This document shows positions 8,444 through 18,873 of a stretch of DNA of 42,527 nucleotides, piece after piece. Each line of letters starts with the position of its first letter. Positions within the stretch are counted from its first letter, which is position 1. The position numbers and the translations under genes were made by a program. The DNA lies in assembly GCA_017852835.1 (NCBI GenBank), contig JAFMKS010000015.1:1-42527 (forward strand). The letters are read 5' to 3'. The DNA is from Paracoccaceae bacterium (GTDB taxonomy: Bacteria > Pseudomonadota > Alphaproteobacteria > Rhodobacterales > Rhodobacteraceae). The notes under the pieces are model-generated. The model had not been told where the DNA came from, ran no database searches, and saw only the letters and a program-made list of their open reading frames with translations.

Positions 8444-9716
8444 ACGCGTGATTTCGCAGGATATTTCCCGCCAAATACAGGGATCCGCAGATTAATATGC
8501 GGGCATTTGGATCATTTTTCACGATTTCGCGCGTGGCGCTTAATACGTCATCTGCCGTTTCTGCCTGTATTCCCGCTTCACCTGCGGCCGCTGCGGTATC
8601 CGCGGCGGGCAGTGTGTTCATTTCACCCGGAATGGAAACAGCGATCAGTTTTTCGACATGGGGCGAAATGGGGTTCAAATAGCCGCTGATATCTTTGGTG
8701 TTCAGCATGCCACAGATCAAATAGGTGTGGCGTTTGGCTAGGGTTCCCAAATGATGTCCAATCGCCTGACCCGCGGCGGGGTTATGTCCACCATCCAGCC
8801 AAATTTCAGCATCTGGTGCGCTGTCAATGATTGGGCCTGTCTTCAATTTCTGCATGCGGGCGGGCCAATGGGCCTGCGACACGGCGGCTTCGCAAACCTC
8901 ATCGTTGAACCCAAGGTGGCGCAGGGCCGCAACGGCCGTTCCCGCATTCTCAATTTGGTGATCACCTGGCAAATTGGGGAGCGGTAATTGGACCACGCCT
9001 GTTTCGTCCTGAAACATCAACCCGTCACGTTCTGTGTCAATGTGCCAATGCTGCCCTTGGGCGATGATTTGGGCGTGATGACGTGCGGCGGTTGTCTCGA
9101 TCACGTCCATGGCCTCTTCGGGTTGTGGGGCCACGATCACGGGGCAACGGCGTTTGATGATCCCCGCCTTTTCCCCCGCAATTTTTGTCAGGGTATTGCC
9201 AAGGAATTGTTCATGATCGATAGAGATTGGGGTGATGATGCTAAGCAGCGGCTGATCAATCACGTTTGTGGCGTCCAATCGGCCACCCAAGCCCACCTCT
9301 AACAAGGTATAGTTCGCAGGTGTGCGCGCCATCGCCAATATCGCGACCGCGGTCGTGATTTCAAAATACGTGATCGTTTCGCCACCGTTTTTGGCGTAAC
9401 ATTCGTCCAAAATTTCGGTTAGGTGATCTTCGTCAATCAACGCGCCCGCCAGACGAATGCGTTCATGGAACCGTGCCAAATGGGGTGAGGTATAGGCGTG
9501 CACCTTTTTACCTGCCGCCTCTAATCCCGCGCGGATCATCGCTTGGGTGGATCCTTTGCCATTCGTGCCCGCAATGTGGATTACGGGGGGCAAATCATTT
9601 TGCGGATTTCCAAGGTTTTCAAGAAGGCGCCACATGCGATCCAAGGTTAAATCAATCACCTTGGGGTGCAGGGCCATCATCCGTTCCAGGATGTGATCAG
9701 ATGTTTGAGTTGTCAT
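8442..9716 (-). CDS. folC: dihydrofolate synthase / folylpolyglutamate synthase
   Basis: Joins glutamate to dihydropteroate to make dihydrofolate and extends the polyglutamate tail, using ATP in the cytoplasm. The 424-residue product has the Mur-ligase-family P-loop HIAGTNGKGS near residues 47-56, the folate-binding segment TSPHLARFHERIRL near 76-89, EVGLGGRLDATN near 141-152, and a C-terminal domain with LDGGHNPAAG near 310. Length is normal. The gene lies 18 bp after accD on the same strand, an arrangement common in Rhodobacterales, and is probably cotranscribed with it. An ATG at 9716 begins the conserved N-terminus. Confidence 0.94.
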   Translation of the reverse strand: MTTQTSDHILERMMALHPKVIDLTLDRMWRLLENLGNPQNDLPPVIHIAGTNGKGSTQAMIRAGLEAAGKKVHAYTSPHLARFHERIRLAGALIDEDHLTEILDECYAKNGGETITYFEITTAVAILAMARTPANYTLLEVGLGGRLDATNVIDQPLLSIITPISIDHEQFLGNTLTKIAGEKAGIIKRRCPVIVAPQPEEAMDVIETTAARHHAQIIAQGQHWHIDTERDGLMFQDETGVVQLPLPNLPGDHQIENAGTAVAALRHLGFNDEVCEAAVSQAHWPARMQKLKTGPIIDSAPDAEIWLDGGHNPAAGQAIGHHLGTLAKRHTYLICGMLNTKDISGYLNPISPHVEKLIAVSIPGEMNTLPAADTAAAAGEAGIQAETADDVLSATREIVKNDPNARILICGSLYLAGNILRNHA

Positions 9717-9734
9717 GAATGCTGACTTTTCGCA

Positions 9735-10643
9735 TTAGGCAGGGGTGTCATCAGATTGCGCGGCGGGCGCGGGCAAATCACCTTTGATCGCAGGTGATTT
9801 TTTCATCAGCATGCGCACAATCGTAATCAATTCCTCGCGCAATTCTGTGCGCGGGGTCACACGATCCAACATACCATGGTCCAAAAGGTATTCGGCGCGC
9901 TGGAACCCTTCGGGCAATGTTTCTCGGATGGTCTGCTCGATCACACGTGGACCTGCAAAACAAATTAGCGCGTTGGGTTCTGCGATTTGAACATCGCCCA
10001 ACATCGCATAGGATGCTGTGACACCGCCCGTTGTCGGATGTGTCAAAACAACGATATAGGGTAGGTTCGCCTCTTTCAGCATTTGAACCGCCACCGTGGT
10101 GCGGGGCATTTGCATCAGGCTTAGAATACCTTCTTGCATCCGTGCGCCACCTGCCGCAGAAAATAGGATCAGCGGACGTTTCAGTTCAACGGCACGTTCT
10201 GCGGCAGCGATGATGGCATTGCCAACATACATGCCCATAGACCCACCAAGGAAACTGAAATCTTGGGCTGCGGCAACGATGGGGGTGCGCCCAATTTCAC
10301 CTTCGGCAATCAACATTGCCTCTTTTTCATCGGTTTTCTTTTGGGCCGCCTTCATGCGGTCAGGGTATTTTTTCTGATCCTTAAACCCAAGCGGGTCCGT
10401 CACAGGTTGTGGGACATCGATTTCAACGAAAATGCCACCGTCAAACAACCCAGTAAATCGATCACGTGGCGAAATCGCCATGTGATGCCCGCATTGCGTA
10501 CAAACGTTCAGATTGTCCGAAAGTTCGCGGTGAAACAGCATGGTGCCGCATTCATCGCATTTGGACCATAGGTTTTCAGGCACCTCGCGACGCGAAAAAA
10601 TCGAATTAATGCGCGGGCGAACATAGTTGTTGATCCAGTTCAT
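9735..10643 (-). CDS. accD: acetyl-CoA carboxylase carboxyltransferase subunit beta
   Basis: The beta half of the carboxyltransferase that moves CO2 from biotin to acetyl-CoA, the first step of fatty-acid synthesis. The 302-residue protein has the N-terminal zinc ribbon with Cys29, Cys32, Cys48 and Cys51, then the crotonase-fold core with GGSMG near 127, ARMQEG near 160 and a LTHPTTGGVTASYAMLGD segment near 195-212. It is normal in length. The start ATG at 10643 begins MNWINNYVRP, as in relatives. It opens the accD-folC operon and diverges from the CPBP gene. AccA and AccBC must be encoded elsewhere. Confidence 0.96.
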   Translation of the reverse strand: MNWINNYVRPRINSIFSRREVPENLWSKCDECGTMLFHRELSDNLNVCTQCGHHMAISPRDRFTGLFDGGIFVEIDVPQPVTDPLGFKDQKKYPDRMKAAQKKTDEKEAMLIAEGEIGRTPIVAAAQDFSFLGGSMGMYVGNAIIAAAERAVELKRPLILFSAAGGARMQEGILSLMQMPRTTVAVQMLKEANLPYIVVLTHPTTGGVTASYAMLGDVQIAEPNALICFAGPRVIEQTIRETLPEGFQRAEYLLDHGMLDRVTPRTELREELITIVRMLMKKSPAIKGDLPAPAAQSDDTPA

Positions 10644-10694
10644 TACCTAATCCCATAAGTCCCATGTTTTTACGACAAATAAGCGTGTTGCGAC

Positions 10695-10708
10695 AGAATT
10701 GCAATTCT
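10695..10708. promoter_or_regulatory. 14-bp perfect palindrome between accD and CPBP gene
   Basis: AGAATTGCAATTCT reads the same on both strands and sits about 52 bp before accD and 100 bp before the CPBP gene, inside the divergent promoter region. It could be a shared operator. No T-run is attached and no known regulator is recognised. Confidence 0.35.
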
Positions 10709-10807
10709 TCAACGATGCAAAAAATATGAAATCCACTAATTGGTCTTTGCATGTGTTGTGAACTAGGGTGGATAAAGCGGGGAAAGTTATCAAAATTGGG
10801 AGTAGGG

Positions 10808-11701
10808 ATGTCGACAGGTTATCAAATGGATCAAACATTTGCTGTTTGGCGCATTCTAGTTGGTGCCGTGATTATTGTCGCGATTTACGGACTGGGCCTA
10901 TTTGGTGTTGGATTTTTCCTGAACGGAATGGCTGGAATTGATTTGACCCAATCTTCCCAAATAACGCTTATTCTGTTTTTGGCGTCATTTATCCCGATTT
11001 GGTTGGGTACGGGTGCTGTAACACGCGTGCTGTTTGGATTTTCAATCCCGCACCTTTATGGCCGATCAGGAAAAATTCGATGGTCGGATTTTCGCGTGGC
11101 GTTTGCCTATATATTTGTGATCGTGCTTCTGGTGGAACTGCTGGTATTTGCGACGACTTGGGTCATGGGGACACCCCCATACACGCGCAACGGTGCGATT
11201 TCGACAATGGATTGGCTGTTCTATTTGCTGCCCTTGGTCGTCCTGGTTTTTCTGCAAATTGGCGCAGAGGAATTGTTTTTCCGTGGCTATCTGTTGCGAT
11301 TGATTTATTCGCGCAAGGCGCGTTTGTTTTGGGCGGTTTATGTTCCATCATTTTTGTTTGGTTTGGCTCATCTTGATCCGATCACCTATGGGTTCAATTC
11401 CGTGCTTTATGTATTGAATACGACGGTGACAGGCATGATCCTGTGTTTCATTACCCTGTGGCGGGGAAACATTGCGATGGCGATGGGTATTCATTTTGCT
11501 GTCAACATCTTTGCAATATTGATCATCGGTCAGGGGGACACGCCCATTGGATCGGGCGCGGCACTTTGGCTATCTACCATCGCGCCAAAGTCTGCCACAT
11601 TGGGACTGTCGATGATTTTGATCACCTTAGTTGAAATCGTCCTCTATTCCATCTGGGCGCGTCGGCGCTATGGTGCCCTGATCCCGAGTGAGTCAAGGTA
11701 A
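10808..11701 (+). CDS. CPBP-family intramembrane metalloprotease
   Basis: A 297-residue membrane protein of the CPBP/Abi (type II CAAX-processing-like) family. It has about eight hydrophobic helices. The conserved motifs are visible: Glu154-Glu155 and Arg159 (EELFFRG), His188 (FGLAH) and His229/Asn233 (HFAVN), the residues expected to form the metal site. Family members cleave prenylated proteins or small membrane peptides; the substrate here is unknown. The ATG at 10808 has GGGAG 6 bp upstream; upstream in-frame codons would add a non-conserved tail. Its TAA stop is followed at once by the ATG of the lipoprotein gene, so both are likely in one operon. Confidence 0.86.
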   Translation: MSTGYQMDQTFAVWRILVGAVIIVAIYGLGLFGVGFFLNGMAGIDLTQSSQITLILFLASFIPIWLGTGAVTRVLFGFSIPHLYGRSGKIRWSDFRVAFAYIFVIVLLVELLVFATTWVMGTPPYTRNGAISTMDWLFYLLPLVVLVFLQIGAEELFFRGYLLRLIYSRKARLFWAVYVPSFLFGLAHLDPITYGFNSVLYVLNTTVTGMILCFITLWRGNIAMAMGIHFAVNIFAILIIGQGDTPIGSGAALWLSTIAPKSATLGLSMILITLVEIVLYSIWARRRYGALIPSESR

Positions 11702-12325
11702 ATGTTGAAACTGTTTCGAAAACTTGGGGGCCCTGTCGTTCTGATGGCTGCTGTGGCGGGATGCGGGGGTATGGACACGATCCGCTTTTTGAATGCGAGT
11801 GCTGTTCCCACCAACACTGACATTCCATTTCGCAGCGGCATTCAATATTCTGCACCGCAGGGGTTTTGTGCAACGGATGCACAAACCTATCAGGAGGAAG
11901 CCAGGGGATTTGGTGTTTTTGTGACCTGTTTTGGTGCTTATGATCGATCCCGTTTGTTGACGGTTGCGCATTACCCCATCGATCCAGACAATCCGCTAGC
12001 AACTGAAACACTGATTCAGGCCGCGGGGTTTGGGGCAAAGGGGCAGCGCATCGTTGAGAAAGAAGGAGCGATCTATGCCCGTTTGAAAGCCGATTTGAAC
12101 GATCAATACCTGCAACCAGAATTCAACAGAATGATTACGCAAAAGGACGGATATGTGATTATGGCAAACCTTTATGCACGTGCGCGCGCTCCCAACACAG
12201 ATTTTATGGCACGACATGTTTTGGCACAGCTTTTGAAGGGAGTTACCACGGATTCGTCGAAAATGCCTCAGTTTGTTCGCTACCTTCCAACTGATCCAAT
12301 GGTGCGGCCCAAACTGCGGCCATGA
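11702..12325 (+). CDS. putative lipoprotein of unknown function
   Basis: A 207-residue protein with a lipoprotein signal: Lys and Arg at the start, a hydrophobic stretch, and a lipobox ending at Cys21 (AVAGC). The mature part has two further Cys (near 59 and 78; GFCATDAQ and VTCFGAY) that could form a disulfide, and no enzymatic motif I recognise. The start codon directly abuts the stop of the CPBP gene, which suggests translational coupling and perhaps a shared envelope role; this is inference. The export signal is well supported but the function is unknown. Confidence 0.75.
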   Translation: MLKLFRKLGGPVVLMAAVAGCGGMDTIRFLNASAVPTNTDIPFRSGIQYSAPQGFCATDAQTYQEEARGFGVFVTCFGAYDRSRLLTVAHYPIDPDNPLATETLIQAAGFGAKGQRIVEKEGAIYARLKADLNDQYLQPEFNRMITQKDGYVIMANLYARARAPNTDFMARHVLAQLLKGVTTDSSKMPQFVRYLPTDPMVRPKLRP

Positions 12326-12416
12326 AATTGCCATGTTGGTGATCTAAGTCGGGGGTGCCAGAATCAAATGTGGTGTAAACGATTACAAAGGTGATGCGTG
12401 AAGTTTGGGTATCTTT

Positions 12417-13162
12417 ATGGAATTTGCTTTGGCTCGGGGCGCTGCGGTTTGGCGCGGGCTAGAGCGTGGCATTGACACGTTTTCATTGGAAAATGTTATT
12501 TCACTGCGCAGCCGCGCTGCTGATTTGCGTCGTTCCCTTGATACTGTCATCATGCACGCCGATCGTCGTACCGATCAACTGCGACAGGGTAAAACACAGA
12601 TGAAGATGCCTGATGATGCAGATTGGGTTTGGCGTCCAGATGTTTTTGCCACGCGGCTTGGGCAAATGAGTTCTGTGGTGAAATCCGCCCGCCATGGCGT
12701 GGGCACGTCCATTGCCGTCCACCACAATGACAATGATCCAGAGTTAATCGTGCGCCAGTTTAAGAACATGGGTGTCGATGATTTGGCCCCCTTTGGCCTC
12801 TTTGTTGAAACCTATGAATTTAAGGGATCCTTCCTGTCATTGGCGATTGATTTGCCCAGCGAAGCTGCAACTGGATTGACGAAAAACCACATTTTTGAAG
12901 TGGAAGGCAAACTGCCATTGGATCACCCAATGCCTGTTTTCATGCGGTTAAATATAAACATGGTTCAAATGTAGAAGAGTTATTGCAGGAAATCCCACTT
13001 GATGCGAACCGCCTCTACCTAGAGTTTGACTTGGGGTATTGTGATCTGCATGAGGCACGTGTTGAAAATGTGTGGCTTGATCTGATATTTGATGATCCTT
13101 CGATGAACCGCGCAAAAATTTCGGGCCTGGTGTTTTATCGCCGTCCCAGAGCAAAATTTTAG
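12417..13162 (+). pseudogene. DUF6478-like protein gene with a single frameshift
   Basis: The frame from the ATG at 12417 (a TTG at 12405 is an alternative start) runs to a TAG at 12972. From memory it resembles a Rhodobacteraceae family annotated DUF6478: an Arg-rich N-terminus, then WVWRPDVF, DDLAPFGLF and GSFLSLAIDLP. At about 12954-12959 (ataaaca) the homology jumps one frame and continues as HGSNVEELLQEIPLD, YLEFDLGY, WLDLIFDDPSMN and FYRRPRAKF to a TAG at 13160. One missing base explains everything, for example an A lost from a short A-run. If restored, the protein would be about 248 residues. Function is unknown. A sequencing error cannot be excluded. Confidence 0.8.
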
Positions 13163-13174
13163 GTAGGACGCGAC

Positions 13175-13540
13175 ATGCAGTTGGATGAAATTGATTTTTC
13201 AAATGGGATGTGGCGCGGTCTTTTGACGGCGGAAAAATCTGGCGCCTCTCCAACATTCAGCGTTGAATTGAATGGCGCGGTGGTCGAGGGCACTCGCATA
13301 TCTGCAGGCCCCAGTGATCGTGAATGGGTGATTGATATCCCAATTCCCAATCATGCGATTGGGGATGGCGTTTAAACCTTTTTGATTTTCGTTGAGGGCA
13401 ATTCAGTTCCTGTAGGCAGTTTTTGCATCTCGGCAGGTCGCGCAATGGAATATGATCTGCAGGCCGAAGTTGCCCTGTTGCGGGAAGAGTTGGAAATTCT
13501 GATACGGGCATTTCGCAGACATATCCAAAACGCGGGCTAG
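13175..13540 (+). pseudogene. small conserved protein interrupted by an in-frame TAA
   Basis: The ATG at 13175 opens a beta-rich protein (MQLDEIDFSNGMWRG) that hits TAA at 13373-13375 after 66 codons (IGDGV then stop). The same frame stays open for 54 more codons with convincing protein: TFLIFVEGNSVPVGSFCIS, then a charged helix AEVALLREELEILIRAFRRH, and a natural TAG at 13538. The Ala/Leu/Glu helix is the best sign that this tail was coding. Relatives I recall from Rhodobacteraceae read GVQTF here, so CAA (Gln) to TAA is the likely change. It lies 12 bp after the DUF6478-like gene, and the two are probably an operon. Function is unknown. Confidence 0.75.
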
Positions 13541-13561
13541 GTGCCGCCGCGTTACAGGTGA

Positions 13562-15655
<2,094 letters not shown>

Positions 15656-15747
15656 GGTTCTTTGCAAATACCTCTATCTTGTCCTGCCTCTGCCCCAGTC
15701 TTGCCCAAGTTTGGAGCAACAAAGGTGGAACAAGAAGTGAGGAAAAT

Positions 15748-16756
15748 ATGGACCGTTTGACAGAAATGGAAGCCTTTGCCACCGTGGTTGACCAAGGTGG
15801 TTTTACAGATGCCGCGCGCAAAATGGGGATTTCAAAATCTGCCGTTTCGAAACATTTTTCCGGTCTTGAAACACGACTTGGTGCGCGATCGCTAAATCGT
15901 ACTACGCGCCGTGCTAGTCCAACTGAAATCGGTCTGGCCTATTATGATCGTGCACGCAGTGTGCTGAACGATGCGGGCGAGGCAGATGCTTTGGTCAGTT
16001 CAATGCAATCGGCACCAACTGGGATGCTAAGTGTGTCGTTTGCAACTGACTTTGGCTCTATGCATTCGTCCCCTGTGCTGGGTGATTTTTTGGCGCAATT
16101 TCCAGATGTGTCCGTGAATTTGGAATTGGACAATCGCTATATCGAAATGATTTCTGAGGGCTATGATGCCGCCACTCGTGTGGGCGCGATGGAAGACAGC
16201 TCACTTCGCGCACATCAAATCGCGGAAACCACAATTTGTATGGTCGCAAGTCACGGATATCTTCAAGGCGTGGGTCGCCCGCGTCGGATCGGGGATTTGG
16301 GCGCGCATAAATTGCTGCATTATACCAATCAGGCAAATGGTGCGGTTTGGAAAATGACCTCGTAAACGGGGAAAAAAACGTCAAATCCGTACAACGGGTA
16401 GCTTTACGGTAAATGATGGGCAATCCCTTTTGAATGCGGCGATCAATGGTCTGGAGATTGCATATTTGGCATCCTTCTTATACGCATCTGCATTGGCCGA
16501 AGTTCGTGTTGTCGATGTGATGCCCGAATTGCCAAAAGAAACCCCAGGGATCTATGTGGTGTACCCACCAGGTAAATTTACGCAAACAAAGGTGCGTACA
16601 TTCATTGATTATTTGGCACAGACCTTTGCACGCAAGGTGCCAGATCACTGCTGGTTTATTGCAAAACCACCGCTTCCACGCGGCGGTTTTGTTCACGCCC
16701 TGCTGGTGTCTGATTGCTGGCCCGTGGGGACAGATATGCAATTCCTTGGGCTGTGA
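15748..16756 (+). pseudogene. LysR-family regulator with a nonsense codon and a frameshift
   Basis: The ATG at 15748, with GAGGAAA upstream, opens a normal LysR protein: the winged helix-turn-helix (EAFATVVDQGGFTDAARKMG, SKSAVSKHFSGLETRLG) and the effector domain up to AVWKMTS. TAA follows at 16363. Four sensible codons (TGKK) come next, then a run of seven A (16372-16378) shifts the frame. With one A removed, the protein resumes as RQIRTTGSFTVNDGQS, LLNAAINGLEIAYLASFLYA and GIYVVYPPGKFTQTKVR. Two independent lesions interrupt one gene, so it is unlikely to make full-length regulator. The end of the frame overlaps the convergent OmpA gene by about 100 bp, so the natural stop may have been lost as well. 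Confidence 0.85.
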
Positions 16757-17582
16757 TGCGCGATTTTTGAATGCCGTATTTTGAAATCAAACGCTGACGT
16801 ACCGCTTCGGCGCGTTGTTTTGAAATGGCGATATTCCCCTCTAACCCGCCAACCGCATCGCTGTGACCGACCAACACAATTTTTGTGTTTGGATTTTGGC
16901 GCAGATAGTCCGCCAATTCGGACAGGATTGAAAATGGTCCTTCCCCCAAATTTGTGGAGCCACTGGTGAAATCCAACCCGTCAAGTGTGACAGCGCCCGT
17001 TTGGGTGAATTGATCGCTCATGGTTGTTGTAATTTTCGGTCGGGCGATGGTTGTGATTTTCGAGGTCGTCACAGGCGCGTCCGCTGCGGGGTCAACACGA
17101 CGGACTTGGATATAGACCCGCTCGCCAATCCTGGAAATTAGGATGTTGATAATCTGATCAGATCCCTTGGTGCCTGTCATGGACAGAAAATCCCTCAGAT
17201 TCACATACATATTTGGGGGTGAAATGATGGGTGTATTCACCCGATAATCAAATCCGCCGCATTCGTTTGACATACAGTCCAATGTGATTTGAAATTCTGC
17301 ATCCCGCAACGCCTGACGAATGGGTGCCGCAACTTGTTCGGGTGTGATGGATGTCCCGAGTAATTCAAACGTTGAAACCGTAACTGTGCCGCTGCGCTTT
17401 TCATGCGGAACTCTGGATTGTTGCGACCATGGTGCAACTGGAACGCGAAGTGTTCCATTTTCCGTTTGCTCTGTGAACAAGCGCTCAACACCAATGGGAT
17501 AGGGGACATCCAGCCCCGCGAATACTGGATGGCTTAGGGTCAGCGCCAATACTATGGAAAGTGATCTAACGGCTTTGTGCAT
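16656..17582 (-). CDS. OmpA-family peptidoglycan-binding outer-membrane protein
   Basis: A 308-residue exported protein. Residues 1-22 form a signal peptide (hydrophobic ALTLSHPVFAG end). A roughly 170-residue N-terminal domain of unknown type follows, with two Cys close together (near 102 and 107). The C-terminal OmpA domain (about 195-308) has the peptidoglycan-binding signature VLVGHSDAVGG and AISKQRAEAVRQRL, and ends in NRRVEAVV. It probably anchors the outer membrane to the wall. I use the ATG at 17582; an in-frame ATG at 17594 also exists and neither has a clear ribosome site. Either start lies inside the 3' end of the upstream AhpD-like gene, so coupling is likely. Confidence 0.84.
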   Translation of the reverse strand: MHKAVRSLSIVLALTLSHPVFAGLDVPYPIGVERLFTEQTENGTLRVPVAPWSQQSRVPHEKRSGTVTVSTFELLGTSITPEQVAAPIRQALRDAEFQITLDCMSNECGGFDYRVNTPIISPPNMYVNLRDFLSMTGTKGSDQIINILISRIGERVYIQVRRVDPAADAPVTTSKITTIARPKITTTMSDQFTQTGAVTLDGLDFTSGSTNLGEGPFSILSELADYLRQNPNTKIVLVGHSDAVGGLEGNIAISKQRAEAVRQRLISKYGIQKSRITAQGIAYLSPRASNQTPAGREQNRRVEAVVLQ

Positions 17583-18138
17583 GATAGGCGTCATTTGGGC
17601 GCATATCTATGGCACTGGCCACGCGGTTTGACATGTTGAAAAAGGCCGCGACATTCGCGATGTCCCAAATGTCCTGATCACTAAATCCAACCGACCGCAG
17701 GTCAGCACGATCACTTTCTTCGATGCGGTGGCTTTCAATTGTGATTTTTTCGGCAAAATCCAACATTGCGCGTTGCCGCGCACTTAGGTCCGCAACGCGG
17801 TAATTCATGACCAACATTTCACCCAAAATCGGATCGCCCGACAATTCGCGCACAGCCTGACCATGCGCCGTCAAACAGTAAAAGCATTTGTTCACAGAGG
17901 ACACAACGACCGCGATCATTTCGCGCTCCAGCTTGCTTAGCCCGCTGTCGGCCAACATCGTTTCATTATAAAGCGCTGTAAACGCATTCAATTTGTCGAT
18001 GTTAAACGCATGAGCAACCAACACATTCGGAACCATTCCTAATTTTTCTTGGCAGATATCAAAGTATTTTTGTGTCTTTTCAGGAAGGGGTGATAGGGGC
18101 GGCAAATTTAGGGCCGTAACCTGATCATTCTCGCTCAT
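17566..18138 (-). CDS. peroxidase-related (AhpD-like) carboxymuconolactone-decarboxylase-family enzyme
   Basis: A 190-residue protein of the uncharacterised peroxidase-related branch of the AhpD family. The redox motif CFYC is at Cys85/Cys88 followed by His92 (CFYCLTAHG), and EREMIAVVVSSVN precedes it as in relatives. A later segment around 125-165 (RQRAMLDFAEKIT) is also typical. Such enzymes reduce peroxides through a thiol pair, but the physiological partner is not known. It lies 3 bp after the acetyltransferase gene and overlaps the OmpA gene start, so the minus-strand genes from the CinA-like protein onward look like one transcription unit. Confidence 0.86.
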   Translation of the reverse strand: MSENDQVTALNLPPLSPLPEKTQKYFDICQEKLGMVPNVLVAHAFNIDKLNAFTALYNETMLADSGLSKLEREMIAVVVSSVNKCFYCLTAHGQAVRELSGDPILGEMLVMNYRVADLSARQRAMLDFAEKITIESHRIEESDRADLRSVGFSDQDIWDIANVAAFFNMSNRVASAIDMRPNDAYHAQSR

Positions 18139-18141
18139 CCG

Positions 18142-18873
18142 TTATCCTTTCATTCTATAATGGTACTCTCCCACAACTTTCATGCCGATGGAACGATAAA
18201 GCGCGTTAGCCGCCATATTTGCCTTGGTACAGGCAACGTTCAGCCGACTGGCCCCCTGTTCTGCGGCCCAAAAGGCGGCTTGTTTCATCAGCCAACTGGC
18301 CACACCCTTTTGGCGTTGCGTGCTGCGAATTTCCACCGCGTGAACAAAGGCATGCTTGCCATGAACGGCCGCAAATCCAACCCCGGCGGGGTGATCATTC
18401 CAGCGCGCCAAAATGGATGTTTTTGGACCCTGAACACGTTTCATAACATTGACACGCGCATCTGAAATGCCCCCTTCGGCCCACATGTCGATTTCAATTG
18501 CAAGCGGTGGCCAAACCGAAAACATGGACACTTTGGGTGGCCGTTCAGTTGTCAGGGTATCAACAGAGGTGGAATAAATATTCACGGGATCAACAATGTC
18601 GTATCCTGCATCTGCCAGAGCGCGGTCCAAATCCTGATCTTGATCAATGACCATGAAAAGGGGCGTTTGCCCCAAATCTTGCATGGCCGTTTCGGCCGCT
18701 TGAATGTCTGCTTGCGTCCAATAAGAATTTGGTGTCGCGGCTGAAACGCGTTTGCCGCCCCCCTGCCCATCGCGGATGATCCACGGGTCCATGGTGTGAC
18801 GGGCCACGGCGGGCCATGTTTCTTCAAGCGCGATTAGTATATCGCCGAAATCATCCCAAGTTTGCTTCTGCAT
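18142..18873 (-). CDS. GNAT-family N-acetyltransferase
   Basis: A 243-residue protein whose C-terminal half (about 150-240) is a GNAT domain. The acetyl-CoA loop is RSTQRQKGVASWLMKQA near residue 186-202, followed by the SRLNVACTKANMAANALY helix and strand and GMKVVGEYHYR at the end. The N-terminal half has no clear motif and may be a degenerate second GNAT fold. It transfers an acetyl group from acetyl-CoA to an unknown amine. The start overlaps the 3' end of the CinA-like gene by 23 bp, indicating cotranscription. Confidence 0.82.
   Translation of the reverse strand: MQKQTWDDFGDILIALEETWPAVARHTMDPWIIRDGQGGGKRVSAATPNSYWTQADIQAAETAMQDLGQTPLFMVIDQDQDLDRALADAGYDIVDPVNIYSTSVDTLTTERPPKVSMFSVWPPLAIEIDMWAEGGISDARVNVMKRVQGPKTSILARWNDHPAGVGFAAVHGKHAFVHAVEIRSTQRQKGVASWLMKQAAFWAAEQGASRLNVACTKANMAANALYRSIGMKVVGEYHYRMKG

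Noticed and set aside
16663-16690. Hairpin AAAACCACCGC/GCGGCGGTTTT as a bidirectional terminator between LysR and OmpA genes
   Set aside because: It lies within the last codons of the OmpA domain (NRRVEAVV is a conserved end), has one mismatch, and the symmetry can come from the codons.
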